NCBI RefSeq assembly: GCF_022524485.1
Contig: NZ_JAKXMK010000012.1
Location: 124,001-188,000, forward strand
DNA: 64,000 nt
Reading direction: 5' to 3'
Origin: Pseudonocardia alaniniphila
GTDB lineage: Bacteria > Actinomycetota > Actinomycetes > Mycobacteriales > Pseudonocardiaceae
Shown here: in pieces, positions 1 through 16,908 of the stretch
How the letters are laid out: every line of letters begins with the position of its first letter
Numbering within the stretch: position 1 is the stretch's first letter
The notes under the pieces: model-generated
What the model saw: the letters and a program-made list of their open reading frames with translations, nothing else
Databases searched by the model: none
What the model was told of the DNA's origin: nothing
Made by a program: the position numbers and the translations under genes

Positions 1-138
1 ACAACAGACGGCGTGCCCCGGATCCCGCATCCGCGAGCCCGATCGCCCCGGACCTCCCGCCCGGGTCGGACGAGCAGACGGTAGCGCGCGGGAGCCGGTG
101 CCCGCCAGACGAGAGCGCAGTTCTCGGAAGGACGCATC

Positions 139-3687
<3,549 letters not shown>

Positions 3688-3726
3688 TCCCCGCCCAGAG
3701 CCGAATAACGAACGAAGGACACGAAT

Positions 3727-7650
<3,924 letters not shown>

Positions 7651-7659
7651 CCGGTAGGC

Positions 7660-7695
7660 GCATCAGGCCCTCCGCGACGGCGGAGGGCCTGATGC
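7660..7695 (+). terminator. First rpoC terminator hairpin
   Basis: Perfect 16-bp inverted repeat, GCATCAGGCCCTCCGC and its complement, around a GACG tetraloop, starting 9 bases after the rpoC stop. No long T-run follows, which is common for high-GC actinomycete terminators. Confidence 0.9.
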
Positions 7696-7709
7696 CGAAG
7701 GCAGGTCCC

Positions 7710-7760
7710 GAACGGGGCCGGATACCGCTCTCCCGTGGCGGTGTCCGGCCCCGTTCTTTG
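7710..7760 (+). terminator. Second rpoC terminator hairpin
   Basis: A 19-bp stem beginning GAACGGGGCCGGA with one G-T type mismatch, arms at 7710-7728 and 7738-7756, 9-base loop, followed by TTTGTT. It stands only 14 bases after the first hairpin, so transcription from the rpoBC unit is stopped twice before the cluster. Confidence 0.88.
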
Positions 7761-8367
7761 TTCGCCTGCACACAGTTCGGTCTCTACGCTGCGATTCCCA
7801 TACCCCCGTGCTCTGGACGCTCAGCAGCGCATCTCCTCGCGACGGTGGTGTGAGGGGATCAGTGGCACGCCGCCCTTATGGAAGCAGTGTGTCCCCGCCG
7901 GCGTCGATATGCCGCCGTGTCGCGACGACCCGCGTGAATCCGTCAGCTGTGCATCCCTGCGTCTTTCGCACGGACTTGCCGACCAGGGGATACATCGTGT
8001 TGATCTGATTGATCCGCGATTCCATTGAAAGTGCCGATGGTGAAGATTGATCACCGCAAATGGCAACAAGATCGACAATATCCACTATCAGTACAATCGG
8101 GCTATTGACCATGGCAACAGCAAGTAAATGCACCGGCCAATATTCGATTGTGCTGTAGATCACGGAACAATCTTTGAGGTTGGCTGGTGTCCACGGCGCC
8201 CATGAGGTTTCCGTAGAGCAGGGTAGCGGCGTGATCGGATTCGCCGACCGCACCGCCGAGTCATGGGCGCCGGCCGGGTGCGGCGACGAGTTGAGTCCGC
8301 TCGCACGGCGTGGCGTGCCGATCAAGGCAGGTTTCCGATGCCGTCCGGACAATTCGAGGGACGTCTC
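7761..8367. other. Non-coding spacer upstream of the first cluster regulator
   Basis: Some 600 bases without a credible gene on either strand. The part from about 8010 to 8170 is clearly richer in A and T than its surroundings and probably holds the promoter and operators of the LuxR gene at 8368. It contains TGCTGTAGAT at 8151-8160, a 10-mer that recurs in the other main promoter region of the cluster (15786-15795). I could not assign a confident -35/-10 pair. Confidence 0.5.
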
Positions 8368-8979
8368 ATGATTAGAGTGGATGTGTTCGCGCTGTGTCCG
8401 ATCTATCGAATGGGGCTGGTCCATCTCTTGCGGCAGTCGGGCATTTCCGTGCTGGTGGCGGAGACATCGCCCGGAGAGGGGGACCCGTCGATCTTTGCCG
8501 ATGCGGTGATCATCGACGCCGAGACGTTGGAGCTGGAGCCCCACCTGCAATTCGTCGCTCCGAGATGGACGGACACCCCTGTCCTCGTGGTCAACGCCGA
8601 ACCGTCGCTGCTCGTTGACGGCGCGTCCGCCATCGTCGAGAAGGGTGTGTCGTGCGACCGCGTCGTCGACGCGGTCTGCGAGGTCGTCGCGGGCGCAGGA
8701 ACGATGCTCTTCGCGCCGACGGCGAGCGAGGCCGGGACCACGCGCCGGCGCGCGGCCGAGGGTGACCTCGCTGGTCGGACGCTGTCGACGCGCGAATCTC
8801 AGGTCCTGACGCACATCGCGCACGGGCTGACCCACGGCCAGATCGCGAGCCGGTTGCGGATCAGCCCGCACACAGTGGACACCTACGTGAAGCGCATCCG
8901 CGCCAAGCTCGGTATCGGCAACAAGGCTGAGCTGACCAGGTTCGCTCTCCTGCGTGGCGCGTCCGGGGTCACGGTCTGA
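8368..8979 (+). CDS. LuxR/NarL-type transcriptional regulator
   Basis: DNA-binding regulator of 203 aa, the first gene of the cluster. The last 65 residues are a LuxR helix-turn-helix (LSTRESQVLTHIAHGLTHGQIASRLRISPHTVDTYVKRI). The N-terminal half has the length of a receiver domain (MIRVDVFALCPIYRMGLVHLL...) but lacks the acidic cluster and the phosphorylatable Asp expected of a true response regulator, so it may be phosphorylation-independent. I chose ATG 8368, which has AGGGACG in front and starts at the receiver-like strand; an upstream in-frame start would add residues with no conserved look. Two further regulators of the same design lie at 30803 and 32428, which suggests pathway-specific control by related proteins. 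Confidence 0.88.
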   Translation: MIRVDVFALCPIYRMGLVHLLRQSGISVLVAETSPGEGDPSIFADAVIIDAETLELEPHLQFVAPRWTDTPVLVVNAEPSLLVDGASAIVEKGVSCDRVVDAVCEVVAGAGTMLFAPTASEAGTTRRRAAEGDLAGRTLSTRESQVLTHIAHGLTHGQIASRLRISPHTVDTYVKRIRAKLGIGNKAELTRFALLRGASGVTV

Positions 8980-9232
8980 GGCCGCGGGGGACCACCACGC
9001 GCCGCTCGCGGTCCACCGTCGCGGAGTGCCGGCGGTGGTGCACGCCGCCGTCTCCACCGCATCGGGAATGCGTAGCCGTTCATCCAGGTCGACCGTGCGC
9101 TCGCCCGGGGCTTATCCGGTCATGCCCGTGCTCGGATACTCGGGCTCGTGCGGCTGAGACCAAGTGGCGTGCAACGACTTCCACGAGTGCTGCTCCATGC
9201 AATGTCCCGACGTACAGCGGAAGGCCCGGAGC

Positions 9233-12200
9233 ATGACTGACATTGCGATAACCGACTCGGAGGTGACCGAGGCCGTGCAGCGGATCCTGGGCGAGGTGCT
9301 CGGGATCGACGATGCGGACCTGACGCAGAGTTTCCACCATTTGGGGGGTGACTCATTGCGTGCGCTGAAGGCCGCTGGTCGGATCGCGTTCGAGTTCAAC
9401 GCCGCGGCCGCGATGGACGGGACAATTCTTGAGGCGCTGCTCGACGGTACGACCGGAGAAGCGCTCGCGCGGATCGTGCTGGATTCCCTGGAACAGGAGG
9501 TCGCCGGGGAGTCCGAGGATGCGCCGTCGACGGAATTGTCCTTCGGCGAGGAACGGCTCTGGACGGCCCACCAGTATCAGTGGGACCGTTCGACCTATCA
9601 CTCCGTCGGCGGTTTCCGGGTAACGGGGATGCTCGATCTTGCAGCGCTCGATCGGGCCGTGCGGGCTCTTGTCGATCGGCATCCTGCGTTGCGGACGCGC
9701 TATGCGCCGGACCATCCGGCGGTCGATCGAGATGGTCGGGCAGGGCCATCGGTCGATGTCGTGCATCATCGTGAGGTCATACCGTGGTCGGAGGCCGAGG
9801 TGGCGGCCGAACGCGGTATCCAGGAGCCGTTCGACCTGACCAGTGGCCGCCTGTTGCGGGTGCGCACCTGGCGCACAGGTGAGCAGGAGTGGCTGTTGCA
9901 GGTGATCCTGCATCACATTGCGATCGACGGCTGGTCGATGGACATCATCTATCGCGAACTGGCCGCTCTGTACGCCGGCGATGATCCGGGCCCCGGAGAA
10001 TCCGTCGACTACCGCGATTTCGCGCAGTGGCAACGGAGTTCGACAGGGATGGAGGAAGAGGCGGAGGAGTGGGCCGCACGGCTGCTGCCGCTGCCCGAGC
10101 GGATCGAACTCGGTAACGGGCGCAGGCGCCGACCCACTCGCTCTCTGGAGGGGCAGGTGCTCTACACCGATCTGCCGCCGGAGATCGGGGACAAGCTGGC
10201 CAGGCTGGCCGAGGAGTCGCGGACCTCGCTGTTCGTCGTGCTGCTCGCGCTGTTGCATGTGTGTCTGGCGCGGCGGACCAGGCAGTGGGATGCGCTGATA
10301 GGAACGGTCGTCGCGGGGCGCAGCCGGCCGCAGGACCACGGGACTGTCGGCTACTTCACCAACACCGTGCCGGTGCGTGCCACGGCGTCGCCCGACGCCA
10401 CATTCGGCGAGCTGATCGAATCGCTGCGCGAGGAGTGGCGATACGTGTTCACCCATCAGGGAGTGCCCCTCGAGGAGCTCGCGGTTCGCACCCGTCGCGC
10501 CCCGGACCCGGCACGCACCCCGCTGGTGGATGTCGTCATGGTTCTGCAGAACAACGACGATGTGCCGCTGATGCTTGCGGATTGTGTCACGGAGCCGTTG
10601 TGGATGCATACTGGTACGGCCAAGTTCGATCTCATGCTCGAAGCCATCCGTGTTTCCGGAATACTGCATTTGAGCTGGGAGTACGCTACCGAGGTGCTCA
10701 CCGCCGAAGAGGTGGCTGAACTCGGGTCTGTATTCGAGCAACTCGCGTGGGCGCTCCCGGAAGACGGAAACATCACCCTGCGCGAGCTGCTGCGTCCGAC
10801 ACGGGCTGAGCTCGCGCAGATCGACAGTATCGACGTCAGCGGCTCGCCGGATGTCGATATCTGCGGCTTGTTCGAGACGGTCGTCGCCCGCCAGGGCGGC
10901 GAAATCGCGCTGTACGGAACGACGTCCGACGTGACTTTTCGCGAACTGGGAGAATTGCGCGATCGGGTCACCGGCTGCCTCGTCGAGAACGGGGTGACTC
11001 CCGGCGACGTCGTCGCCGTCGATGTCTCGAATTCGGCGCTGTCCGTGGCCGCGATGCTTGCGACCTGGTCGGTGGGCGCGGTCGTGGTGATGATCGATCC
11101 GGGATGGTCCGGTTGGCAGCGCGACCGGCTGATGAGTGCGTGCCGACCCGCGGTCCTCGTCGGTGGCCGAGAGACGAATCCGCAAGGGCCTGTGGTGATT
11201 TCCGCCGGCGACGTGGCGGCGGCGTCGCCGTACACCGGCGCGCCGGTGAGGTGCCGGCCCGACGATCCAGCATGGCTGGTCGCCGATCTCGGCCCCGCCG
11301 GCAAGCCCGAGGTCGTGGCAGGCAGCCATCGCGGCTTGCTCGACCGCTGCGTCTGGACGTGGAACACCTTCCCCTACGAGGCGGGGGAAGTGGCCGTCGT
11401 GCACGGTCTTGCGAGCCCGGTCGACGCGATCACCGAGACGCTGGCGCCGCTCCTGGCCGGGGTCCCCCTCGCCGTACTGCCCGACACGGCGGCATCCGAT
11501 GCCCGCACGACCGCCGAGTGGGTGCGCCGGTACCGGGGAACGAGATTGCTGGTGACGCCGTCGCTGATGTGGACGATGCTGCACTCGCTCCCCGAGGCGC
11601 CCGAGGCACTGACGACCCTGCGGGTATGCGCCTTCACCGGCGAGGAGCTCGATGCCGATCTGCTGGGTCGGGTCCGAGAGGCGCTGCCGGAATGCCGGTT
11701 GGTCAATCTGTACGGAAGTTCGGAGACAACGGGATACGTCGCCTACTCCGAGGTGACCGGTCTGCCGGTCGGTGCGGACGTCCCCCTCGGAAGACCGATT
11801 GACAATACCCGCGTGTTCGTTGTTGACGAATGGGGTGAAACGGTCCCGCCGGGTGTGGCCGGCGAACTGGTGGTGGCCGGTGGGTCGGCAGGAATGGGGT
11901 ACCTGTCGGCCGGAAATGTGGAGCGCACCGGCGGATTCCGGACAGGAGTGCCGTCCGATCGGGACATGCCCAGCTGCTACACCGGAGATCTCGGCTACCT
12001 TGATACCGAAGGGCAGCTGATATTCGCGGGACGCGGGGACCGGGAGGTCCGGGTGCGTGGCTTCCGGGTCGAACTGGCGCACGTCGAATCGGCGCTGCGG
12101 GCGATCGACGGGGTGTCCGGGGCGGTGGCATGGGCCGAGCACACCCTCTCGGGTGACTGCATCCTCGCCGCTGTGGTGCCGCGATCCGGCACGGAGCTGC

Positions 12201-12607
12201 TCGGGGACGAGGTTCGGCTGACGTTGCAGTACCGGCTGCCGTCCTACATGGTTCCCGCCCGCGTGAACGTCATCGACACGTTGCCCCTCACCGCGCACGG
12301 GAAACTCGACCGCGGCGCGATCGCCGCATCGGTCACCACCCAGCGCGACCACGGCCTGGCGGGCTCCGATGAGCTCTCCGCGGCAGAGCAGCGAATCCGG
12401 ACGATCTGGTCACAGGCGCTGCAGGGCGAGTCGCCGGGTGCCGACGACAACTTCTTCGCACTCGGGGGCGACTCCCTGGCGGTGACGGCCATGCTGACCG
12501 CGGTGCTGCGCGAGTTCGGAATCGAACTGGGGGTGGTGCGCTTCCTGATGCAGCCGACGATCCGCGGCATCGTCGACCAGCTCGTCGAGCACGGGGCGGT
12601 GGCGTGA
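9233..12607 (+). CDS. NRPS with domain order PCP-C-A*-PCP
   Basis: Non-ribosomal peptide synthetase of 1124 aa. Domains in order: N-terminal carrier domain with phosphopantetheine Ser41 (HLGGDS); condensation domain about 100-530 with intact HHIAIDG near residue 226 and GYFTNTVPVR; adenylation-like domain about 540-1030; C-terminal carrier domain with LGGDSL near 1078. The adenylation domain is abnormal: the A3 phosphate loop (normally TSGSTGKPKG) reads ADLGPAGKPEV near 685, while A5 (YGSSETTG), A7 (YTGDLGYLD), A8 and the A10 lysine (TAHGKLDRG) are present. It may therefore not activate an amino acid, in which case the protein would only condense and carry acyl groups activated by the separate ligase at 16909. 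Start ATG 9233 has CGGAAGG in front. The stop overlaps the GTG start of the UvrA-like gene (GTGA type), so the two are coupled. Confidence 0.92.
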   Translation: MTDIAITDSEVTEAVQRILGEVLGIDDADLTQSFHHLGGDSLRALKAAGRIAFEFNAAAAMDGTILEALLDGTTGEALARIVLDSLEQEVAGESEDAPSTELSFGEERLWTAHQYQWDRSTYHSVGGFRVTGMLDLAALDRAVRALVDRHPALRTRYAPDHPAVDRDGRAGPSVDVVHHREVIPWSEAEVAAERGIQEPFDLTSGRLLRVRTWRTGEQEWLLQVILHHIAIDGWSMDIIYRELAALYAGDDPGPGESVDYRDFAQWQRSSTGMEEEAEEWAARLLPLPERIELGNGRRRRPTRSLEGQVLYTDLPPEIGDKLARLAEESRTSLFVVLLALLHVCLARRTRQWDALIGTVVAGRSRPQDHGTVGYFTNTVPVRATASPDATFGELIESLREEWRYVFTHQGVPLEELAVRTRRAPDPARTPLVDVVMVLQNNDDVPLMLADCVTEPLWMHTGTAKFDLMLEAIRVSGILHLSWEYATEVLTAEEVAELGSVFEQLAWALPEDGNITLRELLRPTRAELAQIDSIDVSGSPDVDICGLFETVVARQGGEIALYGTTSDVTFRELGELRDRVTGCLVENGVTPGDVVAVDVSNSALSVAAMLATWSVGAVVVMIDPGWSGWQRDRLMSACRPAVLVGGRETNPQGPVVISAGDVAAASPYTGAPVRCRPDDPAWLVADLGPAGKPEVVAGSHRGLLDRCVWTWNTFPYEAGEVAVVHGLASPVDAITETLAPLLAGVPLAVLPDTAASDARTTAEWVRRYRGTRLLVTPSLMWTMLHSLPEAPEALTTLRVCAFTGEELDADLLGRVREALPECRLVNLYGSSETTGYVAYSEVTGLPVGADVPLGRPIDNTRVFVVDEWGETVPPGVAGELVVAGGSAGMGYLSAGNVERTGGFRTGVPSDRDMPSCYTGDLGYLDTEGQLIFAGRGDREVRVRGFRVELAHVESALRAIDGVSGAVAWAEHTLSGDCILAAVVPRSGTELLGDEVRLTLQYRLPSYMVPARVNVIDTLPLTAHGKLDRGAIAASVTTQRDHGLAGSDELSAAEQRIRTIWSQALQGESPGADDNFFALGGDSLAVTAMLTAVLREFGIELGVVRFLMQPTIRGIVDQLVEHGAVA

Positions 12608-15381
12608 ACACCGACCAGCTGTCGATCCGGGTGAGTGGAGCCAGGGAGAACAATCTGCGGTCGATCACCGTCGAGATCCCGCGGAACGCGATCACGGTGA
12701 TCACGGGTGTATCCGGGAGCGGTAAGTCGTCGCTGGCCTTCGGGACGATCTATGCCGAAGGCCAGCGCCAGTACCAGGAGAGCCTGTCGCCGTACATGCG
12801 CCGCGGCTTCGAGAAGGTCCCCAAACCCAAGGTCGAGGCGGTCAGCGGGCTCGGTCCGACGATCGCGGTCAAGCAGCATGCGCCGGGCCGCAATCCGCGC
12901 TCCACGGTGGGCACGATCACCGAGGTGGGCGACTTCCTACGGCTGCTCTTCGCGCGGGCGGGCCTGCACACCTGCCGGCATTGTGGAGCGGACGTGGTGC
13001 CGCGGACCGCCGACGAGTTGCTCGCCCAGGCGCTCGCCGCGCTGGGAGACGGGCCCGTCAGGCTGGGCCAGGTACCGCGGTGGACGCTGCCGGTGGAGAG
13101 TCCCGGCTCACCACTGGATCACCGGTACTCGCTCGATGTCGTTCGCCTGAACGGAGATTCGGGAGACGCCGAGCACATCCGTCGCGGTGTCGCGGCTGTG
13201 CGAGCCCGCGATGACGCCGTGCTGGTGATCGAACCGGACGGCGGGAACCCGCTGTATCTGGCGCCCGGCCACCTCTGCGCCCGGTGCGGCCGCAGGGCAA
13301 CCGCGGTCTCGTCACGGTTCTTCAGCCCGAACACGCCCGACGGAATGTGCCGGGATTGTGAGGGACTCGGTACGCGTATCGCGGTGTCCGCAGAGAAGAT
13401 GATTGCCGACCCTGGCCTCTCGATCCGGGCGGGGGCCTTGGCGTTCTATGGTGACCGGCGGCGTCAACCCAAGAAGACCTACTGGCCGGTGCGGGACCTT
13501 CCGGAGCTGCTGACCCTGTTCGGCGCCGCACTCGACACGCCCTGGTGCGACCTGCCGGCCGCATTGCGCGACATCGTGATCCACGGTGAGACGTCACGGC
13601 CGCTGTCCGCCGAGGTCAAAGCCTTTCTACCTGGCCGGACCGATTCGGGTCTGGTACCGCAGATCGACAGGCTCGCCCGGTCCGCAGCGGCTGACGGGCG
13701 CAGGCACAACTACGACCGGTTCATGATCACCGAGTCCTGCGTGGAGTGCGGCGGCACGCGTTTGAATGCCGACGCGCGGGCGGTCCGCCTGGACGGACTC
13801 GATATCACCGAGGTGATGGCACGGCCGATAGCCGAACTGCCGCGGTGGCTGGACCAGGTGTCGAAGCTGGAGCTGTCCGGTGTCGTCGCGGAAGCGGTTG
13901 AGAAGATCGTTCACGAGCTGTTCCAACGGCTTTCGCACATCTGCGAGGTCGGTCTCGACCACCTGTCGCTGGACCGGCAGATGCCCGCGTTGTCAGCCGG
14001 AGAGGGCCAGCGGCTGCGCATTGCACGACAACTCGGCTGCGGCCTGATCGGTGTCGTATACGTCCTGGACGAACCGTCGGTCGGCCTGCACCCTCGCGAC
14101 ACCGGGCGGCTGATCGAGAGTCTGCGGAGACTGCGGGACGCGGGCAACACCGTGATCGTCGTCGAGCACGATGCCGAGATGATGAGATCCGCCGATCACC
14201 TCATCGACATCGGCCCGGGAGCCGGCAACGCGGGCGGGCAGCTCGTGGCGGTCGGACCGCCGGGGGAGGTGATGGCGCATCCGTCGTCGCTGACCGCCCG
14301 GTATCTGAGGGGTGCGGACGTGCCGGGAGGTGGCCGTCCCGAACGGCGGAAGCCGGATCCTGCCGCGCACATCGTCCTCACCGGCGCCCGCCTGCACAAC
14401 CTGCGCGGGATCGACGTGTCCATCCCCTTGGATGTGCTGATCTGCATCACCGGACCGAGTGGGAGCGGTAAGAGCTCGCTGGTGAAAGGGATTCTGGAAC
14501 CCGAGGTGGCAGCCTCGATCAACGGCGAACCCGGCCGCCGTGACGTCCTGGACACGCTGCGCGGCCACCACGTGTTCGGCCGAGTGATCGGCGCCGCGCA
14601 GGACCCCATGGGACGTTCGAGCCGTTCGATACCGGCGACATACATCGGCATCTTCGACGAGATCCGGCAGCTCTTCGCCCAGCTTCCGCTGTCGATCGAA
14701 CGCCGCTGGACCACAACGCATTTCTCGTTCAACTCCGAGGCCGGCCAATGCTGGACCTGTCGCGGTTCCGGTGAGCAGGCGATGCCCATGCACTTCATGG
14801 CCGATGTCGTCGTGCCTTGTTCGGTCTGCGGTGGCAGGCGCTACAACGCCGACGTGCTCGACGCCCGGCTCGACGGCCTGACCATCGCCGACGTGCTGGA
14901 CCTGGAAGTTTCGCAGGCTGTCGGGTTCTTCGGTGGGCGGGCGAGGATCGCGCGGGCGCTGAACATGCTCGACGAGGTGGGACTCGGCGGCCTTCGGCTC
15001 GGGCAGAACTGCGCGACATTGAGCGGGGGAGAAGCCCAGCGCCTCAAACTGTCCCGCGAACTGCTGCGCGACCTGGACTCGGCGCGCACCCTCTACATCG
15101 TGGACGAGCCGACCAGCGGGCTGCACGCCGCCGACGTGAGCCTGCTCATCGGCCTCTTGCACCGGCTGGTCGACCGCGGCGACACCGTGGTGGTGATCGA
15201 GCACAATGTGGACGTGATCGCCTCGGCGGACTGGGTCATCGACCTCGGTCCCGGTGGTGGCGCGGACGGCGGTCGGATCGTCGCGCAGGGTACGCCGGAG
15301 ACCATCGCCGCTGATGCGCGGAGTGCGTTGGCACCCTTCCTGTCCGAGGCTCTGGCCGTCACATCGCGCGTACGTGGGTGA
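12604..15381 (+). CDS. UvrA-like ABC-family ATPase, probable self-resistance protein
   Basis: 925-aa paralogue of the nucleotide-excision-repair protein UvrA. It has two ABC ATPase halves: Walker [10 protein letters not shown] near residue 37 and GPSGSGKSS near 617; signature motifs [15 protein letters not shown] near 463 and [15 protein letters not shown] near 806; and [13 protein letters not shown] and [12 protein letters not shown]alker B regions. CxxC pairs of zinc modules are visible (CARCGRR...[16 protein letters not shown]...CSVCGGRR). Length is close to housekeeping UvrA (about 950), but the sequence is clearly that of the divergent paralogues found in antibiotic clusters, such as DrrC (daunorubicin) and Ecm16 (echinomycin), which remove DNA-bound drug. 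It is translationally coupled to the NRPS before it. Inference: the cluster product binds or modifies DNA. Confidence 0.9.
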   Translation: MNTDQLSIRVSGARENNLRSITVEIPRNAITVITGVSGSGKSSLAFGTIYAEGQRQYQESLSPYMRRGFEKVPKPKVEAVSGLGPTIAVKQHAPGRNPRSTVGTITEVGDFLRLLFARAGLHTCRHCGADVVPRTADELLAQALAALGDGPVRLGQVPRWTLPVESPGSPLDHRYSLDVVRLNGDSGDAEHIRRGVAAVRARDDAVLVIEPDGGNPLYLAPGHLCARCGRRATAVSSRFFSPNTPDGMCRDCEGLGTRIAVSAEKMIADPGLSIRAGALAFYGDRRRQPKKTYWPVRDLPELLTLFGAALDTPWCDLPAALRDIVIHGETSRPLSAEVKAFLPGRTDSGLVPQIDRLARSAAADGRRHNYDRFMITESCVECGGTRLNADARAVRLDGLDITEVMARPIAELPRWLDQVSKLELSGVVAEAVEKIVHELFQRLSHICEVGLDHLSLDRQMPALSAGEGQRLRIARQLGCGLIGVVYVLDEPSVGLHPRDTGRLIESLRRLRDAGNTVIVVEHDAEMMRSADHLIDIGPGAGNAGGQLVAVGPPGEVMAHPSSLTARYLRGADVPGGGRPERRKPDPAAHIVLTGARLHNLRGIDVSIPLDVLICITGPSGSGKSSLVKGILEPEVAASINGEPGRRDVLDTLRGHHVFGRVIGAAQDPMGRSSRSIPATYIGIFDEIRQLFAQLPLSIERRWTTTHFSFNSEAGQCWTCRGSGEQAMPMHFMADVVVPCSVCGGRRYNADVLDARLDGLTIADVLDLEVSQAVGFFGGRARIARALNMLDEVGLGGLRLGQNCATLSGGEAQRLKLSRELLRDLDSARTLYIVDEPTSGLHAADVSLLIGLLHRLVDRGDTVVVIEHNVDVIASADWVIDLGPGGGADGGRIVAQGTPETIAADARSALAPFLSEALAVTSRVRG

Positions 15382-15831
15382 CTCGCACCCCGAGCGAGCG
15401 ACTCCGCGACATCGGCCACGGCCTCCGCGCATGCCTCGAGGTGAGCTCGGCGTGCGTCGGACAAGAGCGTGGACCAGGTCGGAGAGGCACGCCCCGCCGC
15501 GGCTCGAACTGCTGGGGCGAGCCGGCGGGAGCCGAGCCGTCGCGAGTACCGGGAATTCTTTGACCGGGAGGCCTGATGTCGTGGCGACGGGCAGCCCATC
15601 AATCCTCAAATCCGGCGCTGTCATATGACTGTCGCATCGATGAGGAAAAATCTGGGGTCTGCCGGGTATCAAAGCACCGCCGGCCCGCGCGTGGGTGCTG
15701 ACTTTCGGCTAGGGTCGATTTTCCAGCTCGACTGCGCGCCCGTCGGATTATTACGTGACTCTTGATCGTCGACGATACTCGACATTGCTGTAGATTTCCG
15801 TGGCGAACCGCGGTTCGGGGCAGGAGAGGTC
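15382..15831. promoter_or_regulatory. Intergenic region, probable promoter of the sugar/pyrrole operon
   Basis: 450 bases between the UvrA-like gene and the long operon starting at 15832. No convincing gene on either strand. The last 200 bases are relatively A/T-rich and contain TTGATC at about 15759 and TGCTGTAGAT at 15786-15795, 37 bases before the GTG start. The same 10-mer occurs upstream of the first LuxR gene. It could be an extended -10 element or a regulator half-site; I see no symmetric operator. Confidence 0.5.
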
Positions 15832-16644
15832 GTGCATGCCGTCATTCTGGTCGGAGGTAAGGGGTCGCGCCTGCTACCGTTTACGAAGTCTCGGCCGAAG
15901 CCGCTGATGAGACTCGGCCGGTACTCGATTCTCGAGATCATCATCCGAAGGCTGGGCGCCTACGGTTTCAACCGCGTGACACTGTGCACCGCTCATCTCG
16001 GCGAGATGATCCGCGCGGAATTCGGGGACGGCAAACTGCTGGGGTTGACGATCGAATACTGTACCGACGATCCGCCGTCCGGTACCGCGGCACCGCTACT
16101 GCTCGTGCCCGACTGGGATTCACCGGCCGTCGTCATGAACGGCGATGTGCTGACCACGCTGGACTTCGCACATTTCCAGCGGATGCACGAACGGAGTGGA
16201 AGTGTGCTCTCCGTCGCGTTCCAGCGTCGGGAGATTCCCGTCGAGCTGGGAGTTCTCCAGGTCGGTGACACGCAGGTGCAGGCGATATGGGAGAAGCCGT
16301 CCCTGGCGATCGACGTGTGCTCGGGAATGTATGTCGTCGACCCTTCGATCCGGAACTGTATACCGGAAGGTGTCCGGGTGGACATGCCCGACGTTATCGA
16401 CACCCTTCTGCGGAAGGGTGAGCGCGTCAACGCCTACGCGTTTCGAGACGAATGGCACGACATCGGCACGCCGACCACCTACAGAAATGCTGAACGATTG
16501 TTCCTGGCGAACCAGGAACACTACCTCTATCCGAGTGAGGAGATCGGGCAGGAGGCCTTCGACGAGGCGAACACCGAGGTGCGACCGCCGCTGGCAACGG
16601 GAACAAATGGCCGACCGCAACTGAGCATCTCACTCGTCAAATGA
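15832..16644 (+). CDS. Sugar-1-phosphate nucleotidyltransferase
   Basis: 270-aa NTP_transferase-family enzyme that joins a sugar 1-phosphate to an NTP, giving an NDP-sugar. The signature GGKGSRLLPFTKSRPKPLM lies at residues 7-25 and the metal-binding VVMNGDVLT near 100; a late EWHDIGTPTTYRNAE segment is typical of the RmlA/GMPP group. GTG start at 15832 with AGGAGAGG in front; the ATG four bases later is out of frame. First gene of an operon of tightly packed genes; its stop overlaps the PCP start (ATGA). Role proposed from context: activating an (N-acetyl)hexosamine for the dehydrogenase, epimerase, transferase and aminotransferase that follow. The nucleotide and sugar cannot be read from the sequence. 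Confidence 0.88.
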   Translation: MHAVILVGGKGSRLLPFTKSRPKPLMRLGRYSILEIIIRRLGAYGFNRVTLCTAHLGEMIRAEFGDGKLLGLTIEYCTDDPPSGTAAPLLLVPDWDSPAVVMNGDVLTTLDFAHFQRMHERSGSVLSVAFQRREIPVELGVLQVGDTQVQAIWEKPSLAIDVCSGMYVVDPSIRNCIPEGVRVDMPDVIDTLLRKGERVNAYAFRDEWHDIGTPTTYRNAERLFLANQEHYLYPSEEIGQEAFDEANTEVRPPLATGTNGRPQLSISLVK

Positions 16645-16907
16645 GCGAACCGGATGCGGGTGATCTCATCACGATCATAGGGAAGTCCATGGGTTACGTT
16701 CTGGCTCTCCCTCCCCTCGCCGCCACCGACGACTTCTTCGGCGCGGGCGGCGACTCGTATCGGGCAATGGAGGTCCTGTCCGAACTCGTCGTCCGCTACG
16801 GACCTGATGATTCTGCACGAGCGGAGCGATTGCACGAAGAACTCGTGCTGGCAATGTTCGACGACAGTACGCCACAGGCGCTCGCGGTCGTATTCGAGAG
16901 GTACTGA
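16641..16907 (+). CDS. Free-standing peptidyl carrier protein
   Basis: 88-aa carrier protein with the phosphopantetheine attachment motif GAGGDSYRAM (Ser39). Its start overlaps the nucleotidyltransferase stop by four bases and the AMP ligase starts one base after its stop. A discrete PCP beside a discrete ligase is the arrangement used in congocidine assembly (Cgc19 with Cgc22, as I recall), where the ligase loads a pyrrole acid onto the PCP. That is an analogy only; partner specificity has to be tested. Confidence 0.88.
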   Translation: MSEPDAGDLITIIGKSMGYVLALPPLAATDDFFGAGGDSYRAMEVLSELVVRYGPDDSARAERLHEELVLAMFDDSTPQALAVVFERY

Positions 16908-16908
16908 C

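Noticed and set aside
7761..8367. Possible tRNA or small RNA gene in the A/T-rich spacer
   Set aside because: No cloverleaf, no CCA end and no strong independent hairpin could be found.
9353..12352. 999-codon antisense frame opposite the NRPS
   Set aside because: Low-complexity basic protein without motifs; sense frame has complete NRPS domains.
15378..15563. Small rightward frame after the UvrA-like gene
   Set aside because: No ribosome site, no motif, biased composition; treated as non-coding.
13993..15672. Antisense frame over the UvrA-like gene and the following spacer
   Set aside because: Opposite a well-conserved gene; the part in the spacer has no conserved sequence or ribosome site.
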